DNA of 64,000 nucleotides, taken from Margaritifera margaritifera (Eukaryota; Mollusca; Bivalvia; Unionida; Margaritiferidae). Where the stretch lies: contig JAQPZY010001301.1 in assembly GCA_029931535.1 (NCBI GenBank), positions 868,001 through 932,000 on the forward strand. Reading direction: 5' to 3'. The notes under the pieces were generated by a model, which searched no databases, was not told the DNA's origin, and worked only from the letters and a program-made list of their open reading frames with translations. The translations under genes were made by a program, and so were the position numbers. Of the stretch, positions 45,370-58,604 are shown piece after piece. The number at the start of each line of letters is the position of its first letter. Within the stretch, counting starts at the first letter, position 1.

Positions 45370-48300
45370 GATTTCTGTTTGGTCTTACAATATTACACTC
45401 TTGCAATGTTTATTTCGCTGTCATCTTGTTCATTCTCATCTGTTTCTGGTTCATATATTTCGCAGTTTTCTTTTCATTCTCTTTTCTTGTACATTCATTT
45501 TGTTCGTTCATTCATGTATTGTTCTTATGCTTGCTCTCTAACTCTGCTCGTGCTCCTGCCTGTTCGTTCATTTGTTTTTACATTGATTATTTTACAAATA
45601 TGTCCAGGGAATTAGAAACTCGAAAACTATCAACCCCCTCCCCCAACAGTTTGTATAAATGCCACACACCCTATATACCTCTCCACAATAAACAATGTTT
45701 ATCCTGAACAACCATATTTCATTTGTCTTTGAGAAGGTGACATGGAAATTTGTTTCAAATAGTTTCTCTATTTCTAAATGAGACTCGCTTTTCACAACCA
45801 AAGATGATTTCTCGCAAAGAATTATACATTCTTGAGATGGCAGTCAAGAATTGTTAAAAGGCTAAAAAAGGGATCGACAAACGCATTTATTTTATTTTCT
45901 TTAAAGGGAACATTTAATATTCATAGTACTCAATGAAATTTAATATTTTGGTGCAATTTATGGTCAATGTACTGATAAAATGTCTCATCCAGCGTTTCCG
46001 TAGCTTGGATGTTCTGCATAAAACTTTAGTAACATAACAACTGCAACAACAGCTTTTGGAACTTTCCTTTACGAGGAGTTATAACGTTCATCATATAAAT
46101 GGTGGAAGATTTTTCAAACGTGCTTTATATTATTGACATGAGGTGAACAATCCATTCCCTCGGTTCATTTTAGCCGTTTAAACGAAGGCATAAGAGATTA
46201 TTTTCCAAAAGTGATTAAGGATTATGTTGTTCACAACGTTAAAGGTTGGACACGCTGCAATTCAGTGCAACACACTGGACCATACAGACCTTCATACTAG
46301 TAATAACCTGTGTTATATACTATCCTTGCAATAACAGCTCACATATAAAGATTGCCTTTTGACACCAATGATGTCACACACTTTTGACTCGACTGAATTT
46401 AACGAAAATTCCCAGTGCAGTCTTGGATAAAATACTGTGCAAAAAGCAGAACATGTTCTATCGGCTCTTTCGTTCAATTAATCACACCATATCATAAAAA
46501 AAATATTTACATTCTAAGGAGCTCGTAGAAGATTGGTTGCATTAACACTGCACTTCACATTTGATATCTGTTAAGTTATTTGCACAAATCGCCCAGTAGC
46601 TGCATAATGTAATTTAAAGAATCATGTAACTTTTGATACGGATATTGACGAGGTTAAGTTCAGAGTTAATTGTATCGCTGATCAGGCTATTTTAGTTTCA
46701 ACGTTTGTCTGAATGTTGAAACGTAACTCTAAATTACCGGGACCTCTCAGAGATATTTCTTAGATCATTTTATTGTTTGACTGATATCAAAAGAATGTCA
46801 CAGGTGCACCGTGAAAATCTATTACTTTACATCTTAACAGATATGAAAATAAACTCATCATGTTTGATTTCACTATAACGTATTGATCTACTTATCAGTA
46901 CGTCAAAAATGTCTAACATACTGCTGGCAGGAGTTGTTGTTTCTTCATGTTTTAAGACTTTCTTGTAGCTCAACTTCTCCTAGAGTTTCTGACAGTATTC
47001 TTTTCACTTAACATATGTATGCAGCTAAAATCTATGATATTTATTATCTGAAAAGTCATATAATTTATAGAATTGGCTTGCATGTAGACATGGTTTTGTT
47101 TTCTTGCAGTGTTCATTGTTGCTTTCGGTGCCTGGACGAAGTCAAACTTCCAACATTTTTTACATATGCATATTGAAAACTATGTGAAGTTAAAATTAAT
47201 ATTACTTTTAGACCAAATATACAATATACAAGATGCTTAAAATATTTACACGGCCACTTATTAAATATGTTTTATTGTGTTCGAACTTTGTGAATTTGTA
47301 TCTTTTCTTTCATCTTTAATCGTTTTGAACTCTTCTTGTTCTTTAGTTAAACAATAAGCATTGGCTTATAGGGAATCATATGACCGCATTCCATGGTGGC
47401 TGCAAAGTTCAACTATACGTTGATGTTTTAACTTTTGGGATGTCAACTTTTCGGGATCTCTGCTTATCTTAGATTCATCCTGTTTCTTGGTCTTATTCAC
47501 ATTCCTTTTAATTATAATAAAATTTAGAAAGTTAACTCAAGATAAATCTGAATCAGAACAAAGACTAGTTGAAAAATGAATTACAAGCTTACTTTAAATA
47601 ACGCAAATCAATTTTATATGTAGTTGAGTAAATAGAATAGATTGATTGTATTACATTCTAAATGCGTCAAAAAGATATAACCTAGTTTAATCAGAAGCAA
47701 AGTAAATGAGACTTTGTCAAATTACATACAACAAAAGGTGGAGATAAAGAAAATTGAAGAAACAAATACTACGGTGAATACAAAAAGAGTAAAAGAAACA
47801 AGATAACGAAATGATGAAAATTTCATGTTAATTAAGAACACAACTTTAACAGCAACAAAATAAAGCACTGAATAAGATACGACATTGAAAATGTTAGGTT
47901 TTCCGCCTATTGACCACCACCATACAAAAACTGAAGATGTCAGGGAAGATAATATAGACATGGATCATGTCATTCAATGTCGATCATTAGACTTGTCTGA
48001 TTCTGAGCAACAAAGCAAATGTTTTCATTGATCAAAAGCTTGATATATGATAACAATTGAAAACAAATCAAAACATGTCAAAATGTCATCTAAAAAGAAC
48101 ATGGAAGAGCAAACGAAAAAAGTTCCATTCATTCATTGAGGGGATTTTCAAAAGTATTGTATAATCTACTCTACTTTATTGCATGGTAAGCAGCTGCTCC
48201 TTTAGTGACAACAGTTGTAACAATTGTGGCTAAAGGCACATATGCATTAATCAACGAAGCAACCAGTACACATTTCCAAGGACTTTCAATATTTTACTTT

Positions 48301-50069
48301 TCCTCCAATTTTTCTATTCTGTTTTGCAGTCTCTGCTGTTGGCCTTTTGTAATTAATATCTTTAATGTACTCAAACTAGCACTCAATGATGGTAGAGGAA
48401 ATCCACACTTAAATGAAAAAAATCTAGTGATGTATCTAATTCGACTTGAAGTCATATAATTATCTTTCGATTCATGATGCAAATTATCTGAATTTCGATC
48501 TGATGATATCTGTTAATGATATCACAGTGGAGACTGCAAGTCCTCACAAACATTTTTGCAGCTATATCAGTTACGAAGATTTTATGGGTGCTCCTGATTT
48601 GGTTCCCGTCTATTTCACCCAGCTCTTGTTTCACCTCAATATTGTTCCGTTATCTTCAAATACACTCTATTTGCAATAGTTATGTTCATTTTTTACACTC
48701 TTCAAACTCTGTAAATGACCGTTTACTTAAGTCTTAGTCATCGCAGATGAGGATCTTTGAAACATTCAGAAATCTATCAATCGTTTTCAAGCTGACTCTT
48801 GTCCGTTTTTTCGGAGATAAAATCTTCACATTTAAAATAAATAGCTGAGAGTGGTGGCGATGAATTTATTATTCGGTTGAAAATCCTTCGTAAGAAGAAG
48901 ATGACTATGAAGTAGATACACAAGTTCAAACATAAAATAACGATGTTGTAAAACTTGCAAATTATTTTATTCAAACAGCATAACATGTTGCTGAGACCAT
49001 ACCAGGTTGTCCGAAGAACGTTTCACTGGAAATTGTTGACGATGAATTTAAGAAGCAGATAAGCCATCGCTCTGTCTAGCGAGACATTAGTTCAACAAAT
49101 TTTAAATTATTCGACAGTAGGTAATATATTTATATTGTAATCGTTGCTTCAGAAATATTTTTCGTAGAAGAGGGGAAGGTTTTGTGTTGATTTAAAAACA
49201 ATTGTTTGATTCAGTTCATAGAGGAGATTATGGTACACTTTTTATCAAGTGGTGGTGATTGTAAGATGTTTTATATATGAAGAAGTATTTACCCAGTTAT
49301 CATATATGCTGTAAAGTTCTCTAGAAGTGAGTTGAGTCGTTAGTTTGGTTGTAACTTGGAATTCGGCTAGATTCCCTACTGAACTCATTTTTCTCTTCTT
49401 TGTTTCTAAATGTATCGTTAACAGTTATGAATTAAAAAGGTGGAAACGGTATTTTTGTTTTTGAAGATTTATAAAACATTTTGTATTGCCTTATGCAGAC
49501 GAGGTTTACAATTTTGATGATACTATTTTAGAATAACATTGAAAGATTAACGCTCTTCAGCTCTTGTTTGAAAAACATGGACTGTTGTGATCACTGTGGA
49601 TACGAGTATAATCATCCGTTTATAAGCGGTTTTGGGGTTAAAGGTATAAAAAATGAGAAGTGGAATTGCTTCAGTAGACAAATTAAAGTCACAACTTATT
49701 ACAACAATTTGGAAGTTATATTTTATAGCGGATTAAATTTGTCTAAAGTAGTTGAGAGACTTGTTACTCAAACTATTCAAGCTTTCATTTCCGTGTAGAA
49801 ATTGATAAGACTGTTCAGCTGTCCATCACCGAAAGTGTCATTAAAGTCGTTTGATGCTCTTACCAAGTCCATTGTTTACTTTGTTTCTGTAATTTGGGGT
49901 TATTAGAACAGAAAATCGAAAGAAATATTTCATCAACGATTTGGCAAGTTTTGTTTATCTCTTTGAAAACATTTTTGAATTGCAGGGGCTCTATGTGACT
50001 GTGGTAGTTGTAATATGAAGGCAGATGATTATATTAGGTGAAATATTGGTGCAAGATGTTGCAAATGCC

Positions 50070-50138
<69 letters not shown>

Positions 50139-50500
50139 CAAAGAAATATTACTTGATGAATAATAATTTGAATGATAGTTAACAAATTACTTTTTCAACA
50201 TAATGCTTTAGAACTAATCGGTAGATATGGGTTTGCATTGTATGGAAGTGACAAGATATTTGTTATACTTATATGTTTATGTAACAATTTTGTCAGAGGA
50301 CTATGAATTTTAATTTAAAAACCTGGCATGATTAATTAAATCGTTCGACACATTTAGAAAAATATTGTAAATACACATTTCTATTGGAAAATGAAAAATA
50401 ATTGTATTAATTTGTTAATCATGAATCATGAAGTAGACGATTATACACGATATATAAACTGCGAAAACTGCATATAAATTCTGTTCGAGCAAGACATCAG
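45370..50500. other. Intron, no feature seen
   Basis: AT-rich. A good acceptor at 47109 (TTTTGTTTTCTTGCAG) is followed by a phase-1 frame starting VFIVAFGAWTKSN, but no usable donor follows. Confidence 0.5.
50072..50135. repeat. (TA)n microsatellite
   Basis: About 32 TA units. It is roughly 400 bases upstream of the LINE. Confidence 0.95.
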
Positions 50501-50539
50501 AATTCACACAGAGATGAGGTATCGAATGTGCACTATGTG

Positions 50540-52600
50540 TGATAGTGAAGAACTTGTGTTTAACATTTCGTTTGATAAGTGCTTGCGCTCATTGCTTGAC
50601 AAACATGTCCTAGCAACCAACTGCAGAGAATCCATTCAGAAGTGTTCTTAATGGCATAGCTGTGTTAGGTACCAGCTTTGCACTGATAAAAGATAACACC
50701 GTAAGGCTGAGAGGCTTTGGCTTCTATCCGGTCTTACCTATTCATAAGCAAATCCACGAATCAGCTAAAAAGAATGTCACAAACATAGTTCATGCAGCGA
50801 AATCAAACTACTTCAGTACTAAGAAAGTTAAATCAGCAAAGAGCTCTTCGATATTACTAACAAGCTAATGTCAAGGAACAAATTTACACCACTTCCAACG
50901 ACCTTCTCTCCGGTCGATCTTCCGGTCTTGTTTGCAAATGTCTTCTGTGACAAAGTGCAATCCATTAGAGATCAGCTTGACAACACAATTTGAATCGACT
51001 CATCGTCACCACACAGTTGTGATACAGAATTTCAAAGGCAACCTATAACAGCATTTGAGCCTGTCTCTACGGATTTCTTACAATCCTGATGAAAACGACC
51101 CAGATTCATGTGAACTTGATTCGATTCCTACATCACTGCTGCGTGAGTGCTTAGATTCAATATTGCCTTCTCTAACCGATGTTATTAATACTTCTCTCTC
51201 CTCCGGTCAACTCCTATCATTTTTTTCAAAAAAGCCTCTGTTGAAGAAACCAACGCTTGACCCTAACGATTGAAATAAAACAACTACCGCCCTGTTTCTA
51301 ACCTCACATTCCTGTCAAAAATCTTAGAAAACGTTGTTCTGTCCCAACTTGTATCTCATCTGAATTTAAATAGTCTTTTTAGCAATTCACAGTTTGCCCA
51401 TCGACCTCGCCAAAGTACCGAAACTACTCTTCTGAAAGTAGTTAACGACCCTTTTCTCTGCTTTTGGATAACGGAAAGATTACAGTCCTCACTCTCCTTG
51501 ACTTGTCTACAGCATGTGACATAACAGACCATGATACATTACTTCACCGTCTCCAGCATGGATTTGCATTCACTATAGAGTATTACTATGGTTCAAGTCA
51601 ACTTAGCCGACAGGACACATATTGTGTCCGTAAATGGAAAACATTCCAGCCCCGTTGATCTTTGTTTTTGGTCGTCCACAGGGTTTGTTCTTGGACCCAT
51701 TCTGTTCATTCTGTACACTCCGCTCGTCTCAAGTGTTATAGATCGTCATCCTATGTCTACACCCAAGTATATGAATCTAGCCACCCAACTGAAGTTGACG
51801 TTACCATCCAAGGCGTAGAGAGGTGCATTTCCGATGTGAAGTCATAGATAACATGTAACAAACTGCAGACGATTGGTGACAAAACTGAAGCCATTCTGAT
51901 CGCCACACAAAGGCTTTATCATTCCCATCCTTCACCTCAAACAATAAGTATCGGCAACACCAATATTAAATTCACACAATCAGTACGAAACCTATGTGTT
52001 ACTCTCGACATACTCTCTTATTACACCAACATAACCAAGGCTGCATATCTGAAGCTGAGACGTATCAGCTCCATTCGCAGTTTTCTTTCAGTCGATGCCA
52101 CTAAAACATTTGTGTGTTCCTTTCTACATTCTAGACTGGACTATTGTAATTCTCTTCTATCTGGTTCGTCTCAGTATCTACTACAGAAACTTCATAACGT
52201 TAAAAACGCAGCTGCTCGGATCATCCTTAGAGTACAAAGAACTGAATACTCCTCCCCCCTGCTGCTATGTAACCTCCACTGACTACCCGTTCGCTCCAGA
52301 TTCAAACACAAAATCTGTTCTCCATGCTACATTTCGTAGATTGTCTCCAGTCTAAAATACCAACCTGACATCACCCATGTGTACACCATTTCTAGATACT
52401 TACGCTCCTCTTCCGACACTCGTATTCTCATTATTCCCACTATTAGAATGAAATCGTACGGATAACGTTCTTTCGCGTACCTGGGCCCAGCTACCTCGAA
52501 CGAATTGCCTGTTGAAATTAGATACAATGACACTGTGCTCTCATTCAATAGTGCTCTTAAAACTCACCTATTTCGACTGCAAGAATAGATTTAAGATTTA
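50540..52600 (+). pseudogene. LINE ORF2: RT and C-terminal region, many lesions
   Basis: Plus-strand landmarks in order: CLRSLLDKHV (end of the endonuclease linker, ~50580), IHESAKKNVTNIVHAAKSNY (50747 on), KLMSRNKFTPLP (~50870), DPDSCELDSIPTSLLRECLD (51079 on), VLTLLDLSTACDITDHDTLL (RT motif A, 51484 on, D-L-S-x-A-x-D), STGFVLGPILFILYTPLVSS (51676 on), CISDV and NKLQTIGDKTEAILIATQR (51820-51915), LHSRLDYCNSLLSG and LQKLHNVKNAAARII (~52120-52230), NELPVEIRYN-like text and LFRLQE (~52500-52587). The YADD box is replaced (MNLATQLKL where 'HLYADDTQL' is usual), so the RT is inactive. The motif text and (ATT)n end fit the CR1/L2-type group of non-LTR elements. Sense to the CUB gene, inside its last large intron. 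Confidence 0.87.
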
Positions 52601-52699
52601 GTAACTTTCCTTAGCTTAATTATAGTCAGCATGTTTGTTTTTTTGTTTGTTTGTAATTTCATGGTGTTTTTTTCTGTAATCGTGTCCATATATAACTCC

Positions 52700-52881
52700 T
52701 TACTTGGAACGAATTGCCTGATGACATTAGACACAATGCCACTGTGATATCATTTAAGAGTGCTTTAAAACGCACGTATTTCGACTGCAAGAACAGACTT
52801 GAGACTTAACAATGTTTCCTTACCTTGATTATTTTCAGTATGATTTTGTTTGTAATTTCATGGTGTTTCTTTTTGTAATAT

Positions 52882-52955
<74 letters not shown>

Positions 52956-53036
52956 TATGTGTTAACTAATGTTGTAAAGTACTTAGAGCTTCTAAAGTTT
53001 AAGCGCTGTATTAAATCCTCATTATTATTATTATTA
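52700..53036 (+). repeat. Second LINE 3' tail with (TA)n and (ATT)n end
   Basis: From 52700 (CTTGGAACGAATTGCCTGAT) the sequence repeats, with ~20% difference, the last coding and 3' part of the LINE above (from ~52492, CTCGAACGAATTGCCTGTTG), including CATGGTGTTT(C/T)TTTTTGTAAT. It then continues through (TA)n (52886-52950), GTAAAGTACTTAGAGCTTCT and ends in ATT repeats (53022-53036). A second, 5'-truncated copy of the same family sits directly behind the first. Confidence 0.8.
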
Positions 53037-53039
53037 TAT

Positions 53040-56000
53040 GCAAGATATATTTAGGATTAAGCCGTAAGTTTTGGCAAAATGTTAGTATGAACACTAATCT
53101 TATGTGTAATAATTCAGCTGACATTATTAGGAAAACGGCTCATTGTATTCAAAATATGGATAAATAGCTCGTAACCCTTGGTTTTTAATATGTTTTTCAG
53201 GCTTTATTCTTATCATGTGCATGTACACAATTGTCTTCTATCCCCCGCATCTTGTTGTATTATACGATTTATGTATACATTGTTCAATGGGCATGATACA
53301 CTAAAATATATAAATTTCTTGAAAACAGCGGACAGGTTGTTTCTTTCTCTGCTGAATATATTATTTTACTTATTTTGGCTTTAGCGGCTTGTTTATTTGC
53401 ATTTTTATTAAACGATTGAGAAACACTCGTGTGCATAGCACCCTGAAACATTAGCGAAAATTAGCTCTGTCGATGAATTCTTAAACTATTTCAGAAAGTA
53501 AACTATAGAAGTTTCTTGAACCATTAGTATCAATGTACTGTTTGCTACTTTTATTATCTATATTGTTTTGTGATTTGCTAGCTCTGCCATGTGTTATCCA
53601 AACGTCTGAATATCAAATCGCATTAGCAGATCTAACAGTAGTGTTGTCATCATCATATTCCTGCTTCTCAACACAATGTTTACTCACTTTGTCCTCAATA
53701 TTGTCTGCTACAACTGCTTGTCTTAATCTCATAGATTGTTTATCAGTCTTTCAAATACCGTTCTTTGCTACCTCGGTATTGATGGCAGAATTAATCTGAG
53801 TTTAAAGGACTTTTTGTATTTCTTTACATTATTGCTGTATTCAACGACACTACCCATTGCATAATCATATCACTCGGTTAGAAAAAAGTACCGTCACCAC
53901 CAAAAGCATAGTCACATTTCAGTTTAGTAGCTTTGATCTATTAAGATTTTGATCTGAGTCGTAGCCTTGTCAAGTATTGATTTCTCAAATGACTTTTTTT
54001 TTAGCAGTGCATGATGTTGTCGGCATATAGTGTGTAATATATTGTGTGCTTTGTACCTGTTCACCAAAAATCGAATCAAATATCAGTTGATGTTTTAATT
54101 TAATAATACCTTCATATGTGACTCCGTGCTATCTTGTAAACAAAAGAATGTCTAGCATGTTGGCTGATCTACCTCGATTTTGTCATTAAAACAGCTGCAT
54201 GAGATTTTATCATTCCAGTACCGCCAACAAAATCGACGTATATATTTTTGCCCAGTTTTATTTACTTATTTATTTATTTATTTTTGTTGTTGACGTTAAT
54301 CGTTAAATGTATTGCAATGGTAACTATGATTGTTTATAATTGTTATGTATGTTCCATTCATACATCACCAGTGATGATGTTTCGAGACGTCAAAATTGGT
54401 GCAGATCAAAATTTAGTTGTTCAGATTTTTGCATTTGTTGGTTGCATTACAGTTATCTTCGACGGGTATTGCACATTCAATAATTTGCTAATCTGGAAGT
54501 AAACATGAAATCTGCATGCTGAGTTACTAAACCTGAGCACTTTTGACTATTAAATGCCAGAACACAATTTCAAAATGAATTTGCTTCTGCAGAATTTCAT
54601 ATTACACTGTTCTTTGTATCTGTTCAGATAAGCTTCACATACAGATATTATGGTATAATTATCAACAATGATAATAGTTTATATGATAATAACTGAGTTT
54701 GATCCTAGTAGACATTAATCTCTCGAAATACTTGTGATATTTGACTTTGTTTAAAGTCAATTAAACAACTTGTTTTATTAGACTAAATTGCAGTACAAGA
54801 GTAAAGTACTTGTCATGTATATTAGTTTAATATACAATCAATTGTTTTATAACCATTGCCGGTTACTTTAGGACTTGAAACATAATGCTAGAACTGGAGT
54901 CCTCCAATGTTGTTGCCATGCTCTGTGCATGAATCTTAGGCACATCTATACGCTATAGTTCATTCTTTTCTCTACAAGAAGTATTGTAGTTAAGTCCTTA
55001 TACCCACTATTTAGATTGAAACATTTAATCAGAAATTAGCTTTTCTTGTGAAAGTATACCAAGCACATATTAAAATTTGTATACATTTACCGGTAATTCT
55101 GTGTTTGATTTCTATCTTATTCTCTCCAATCATTTCAATTCCTCCACTGTAATACACTTTTTCTCGTTGATTTTACACACTCTGTACATCTCTAATATAT
55201 GGTATATTGTCTCTAAATTTTGTCTCCGTTTCATTTATAGTATTTACAACATCATATATTTAGTGGAATAATGTTGTCAGCCGGTTCCTAGTGTTAAATG
55301 ACTTCTATAATATCCTTTACATTTCACTAGTACATACCTTTCACAATTCATTCCTTTGGCCTTCAAAATAGTTTCAGCTTTGTAACGTGTCATACAGAGC
55401 TAACTCTTGTCATAAAACGATGCCATATATATATATATATCTTTTCCCTTCGAGTACACCTGTTTGTATATCACATGATCATCTACAACTACTTGCCTGA
55501 TTTTCACGGGAAAGTTAAGTAGGCATCTCTTTCAAAAATCGGTTTTGAACTTCGAAATATTAACTCTTGTACATATTTTAAGTTTAGGAGTTCCAAATGT
55601 ATATGTTGTCAGGTAATGGAATAGGTTGATTCATACTGCTGGTATATTTTCGTTCTTGATTCTTCTTTAATTTCTGCTACTCAGTCATATCTATTAATAA
55701 AATTCATTTCATTCAAACTTTATTTTTTCAGGAGTTTTGTCTGTTTTAAAGATTTTTCTAAAAGCATTTAGCATGTCATCTCCCCTTTTTATTTCTCCTT
55801 TTTCAATCAAGCGGTATTTTTAAAAAAAAAATATGTATCACTGCCACGATGTATTTAAAGCCACTGTTGCCTTTTTCATATGGTTTCATGACAACAATGG
55901 TTATTCACGTGACGGATATAAACTCTTTTGTAGGGAAATATTTTTCTTGTATCCTTGTGCCTTATGGGGAGATTGCTCAGTTGACCGTTCTTTTAATTCA

Positions 56001-56970
56001 GTGGGTTTTAGTTTCTGTTTTACTCTATTTGATTTTGTTGCCACAAATGATATTTTTGTGTAAGCAACTGTCTGTCATTTAAAACGGTATACAAACAGAC
56101 ACATAATACTTTATGCTTGATAAATTATTTTAGTATTATCAGCAAGCGAACACGTGGACCGTTTTAAACAGGTTGTTGTATTGTCAGCAGTTTATCTTTC
56201 AAGTTTTAGTGCTTATACACAACAATACGAGCGGTGCAATAATTGTATAGTATTTAAAACGCCTTCTATTCTTGCGGGTTTAGCTTTTGTTTCGTGTTTG
56301 TTGTTGTTCTACCTTTTATTTCAGTGTTCTTATATAATATAAGAATTTTCAAATTGTTAACTACTAATACTTTTTACAACCGAAGCAAAGTTATTCTAAA
56401 AATTGTCAGCAACTTCTTTCTTTTGAACCCTATTTTTTTTTTCTTTCTGAAAACATTATAAGTTTTCAGTTTTATGCTCAAGTCAATGATACAATTGAAA
56501 AATTTTGTTTTATGGTTGCAAATATGCAGATAATGCATCTTTAAGGCTGAAGCGTCATTACAATTGTATTGATGGTTGTGCAAATAACACACACTAAAAT
56601 ATTTCAAATTACTGTTCTTTCCCAAATTATTCATATGGCGTTTAGTTTATCTCTCAGTTGTAAATGCTCTCAGTTTCTAAGAATTCTCTTCTAAACTAAG
56701 AACAATTGATTAGTCATCTGCATCGAAAACGCGATATAACTGTTTTACACTATAAAATAAAAATCGATTGATTTAAAACAAAATATTGAGATTCTTTTGT
56801 ACATTCAGTGTAATAGAAGGACTAAACCGTTGTGGTATTTTACATATATCAATTTTGTTTTGTAATGCTTATATAATTGTGCACATGAAAAAGATTTGAG
56901 ATTATATAATAATTTCCATTTCTCTTCAAACAAACGTCTATTTTAACTTTTCTATTTAAAACTCGCTAGA
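53040..56970. other. Intron, no feature seen
   Basis: T-rich on the plus strand, giving hydrophobic chance frames. No exon or known repeat recognised. Confidence 0.5.
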
Positions 56971-56972
56971 TT

Positions 56973-56977
56973 CAACC

Positions 56978-57024
<47 letters not shown>

Positions 57025-57034
57025 TACATATATA

Positions 57035-57085
<51 letters not shown>
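56973..57085. repeat. Interrupted (TA)n tract
   Basis: Two long TA runs separated by short C/G-containing steps (TATACATATATACATATATATCTG). Confidence 0.9.
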
Positions 57086-57087
<2 letters not shown>

Positions 57088-57184
57088 ATTTTGAAAATCG
57101 ATATGACATGATTTCCAATAATAATCCAAAACGTAGTGAACAATATCGGCAAGAAAGATGAAACAACACACACACACAAAACAC

Positions 57185-57186
<2 letters not shown>

Positions 57187-57264
<78 letters not shown>

Positions 57265-57328
57265 ATATTGTGTCACATTAAAGACCGAGATAAAATGAAC
57301 GTGTTTCATATCGGGCGGATAGCCGTTT

Positions 57329-57411
<83 letters not shown>

Positions 57412-57478
57412 TGTGTCACATTAAAGACCGAGATAAAATGAACGTGTTTCATATCGGGCGGATAGCCGTTTAAAATAT
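57187..57478. repeat. 143-bp duplication of (TA)n plus a unique 75-bp segment
   Basis: GTATATATTGTGTCACATTA through TCGGGCGGATAGCCGTTTAA and AATAT occurs at 57261-57335 and again, identical, at 57404-57478. Each copy is preceded by a long (TA)n (57187-57256 and 57331-57403). Confidence 0.92.
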
Positions 57479-57479
57479 T

Positions 57480-58490
57480 TCAACTTAATATTATGTTCTT
57501 TAATGTAAGCATGAATAAATGAATCAAAAAGGAATAAAATAATCAGAGACCTTAAAAGACAAGGGAAACTTAAATTTTCTGTTTTTAAATAAGGCAAAAT
57601 AAAACTTCCAAAAAAATGTTTAGTGATTTTAAATGCCAAATTGCATGTAAAAACCTTACATGAATGTAATGCGTAATTTTCTATAGAATAATATTTCATG
57701 ACTACTTACGTGGTGGGTGAGTATTCGAAAACAGGAGGAGAGTGTTTGAATCTAGATTAAGAAAAATATAAAGTGTTTTCAATCTAGGTTCATGACAATA
57801 TACAGCGTTCTGTACCTAGGTCCATACCACACTACACTTCTTTCAAACCAGGGAGTTATGAAACACTTGTACACGTGCACACATTTCGGATGTTAGTTCA
57901 CCTATAGTGTTTTTTTTGCATGTCGCTTTTTCTTCATACCTTCTGCAGTAAGCAAAGAAACACATTTCTGTGATCAATATAATGACTGTCAAAGCTTGTT
58001 GAAGAAATATAATTTAAAAAAACGCCCGCACTCTGAAAGGAACTCATAGAATACTTGCCGAATAACCATCAGATGCTTGCGCTTCATGCAATTGTATTTG
58101 TTTCGTCTTAAACTTAGAACCAAACTTAATTAATGAAACAGAAAGAGTGCAAGTATCTCCATCAAATCAACTGCGTTTGAATATTTTTGCGCAACTCTTT
58201 CACTTCATTGATTGTTTTCTTTTTTATCATTTTCCATTTGTTGGTAACAACTTTACAAATAATCTACAATTAAAACATACGATACGGTGAATTCGTTTCA
58301 TAGGACGGGTGCAAACATATTTGCATCTGTTATCGTTTATTATGTATCTATTGCACACGACTGAGCACTGAACAACGTATATTCTCCAGCTATTACGGAG
58401 AGGAGGAAAGGATTCTCCAAACATTACGCCAATAACATGTTACTGCTTATTATGATAGCCATAAGTTAAATAACTTCCTCCATTTTACCT
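57480..58490. other. Intron, no feature seen
   Basis: AT-rich DNA up to exon 6. No repeat or exon recognised. Confidence 0.5.
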
Positions 58491-58493
58491 CAG

Positions 58494-58600
58494 GGGCAAT
58501 TATACATACACAGTGAGACCGGGCGTTGGTGATAGAGTGGTACTTTTTGTGGATTCTTACAGCAGGAGTAATCTCAGTTACTTTAGGATTAACGGTGCAG
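58494..58600 (+). CDS. Exon 6: middle of the second CUB-like domain
   Basis: Acceptor TTCCTCCATTTTACCTCAG ending at 58493 and donor GTAAGC at 58601; enters in phase 2, leaves in phase 1, the same phases as exon 3. The frame starts GNYTYTVRPGVGDRVVLFVD and ends YFRINGA. It aligns with exon 3 (YDCTYTV...IVMIESMDV...LWIG): a tyrosine-rich first strand ending in YTV, then a run of hydrophobic strand residues. The conserved Cys of exon 3 is replaced here (NYTYTV against DCTYTV). NYT and NLS are sequons. The equal phases and similar strand pattern suggest that exons 3 and 6 arose by duplication of a CUB unit. Confidence 0.72.
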
Positions 58601-58604
58601 GTAA

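Noticed and set aside
47110..47230. Phase-1 frame after a strong acceptor (VFIVAFGAWTKSN...)
   Set aside because: Starts like exon 2 but lacks Cys-GG and has no phase-2 donor before its stop.
55250..55275. TTTCATTTATAG acceptor followed by VFTTSYI
   Set aside because: Resembles the start of exon 2 (VFTG) but stops after seven codons.
56154..56342. Frame with YTQQYERCNNC after a GTATTGTCAG acceptor
   Set aside because: Runs into a long hydrophobic chance frame with no donor in the needed phase.
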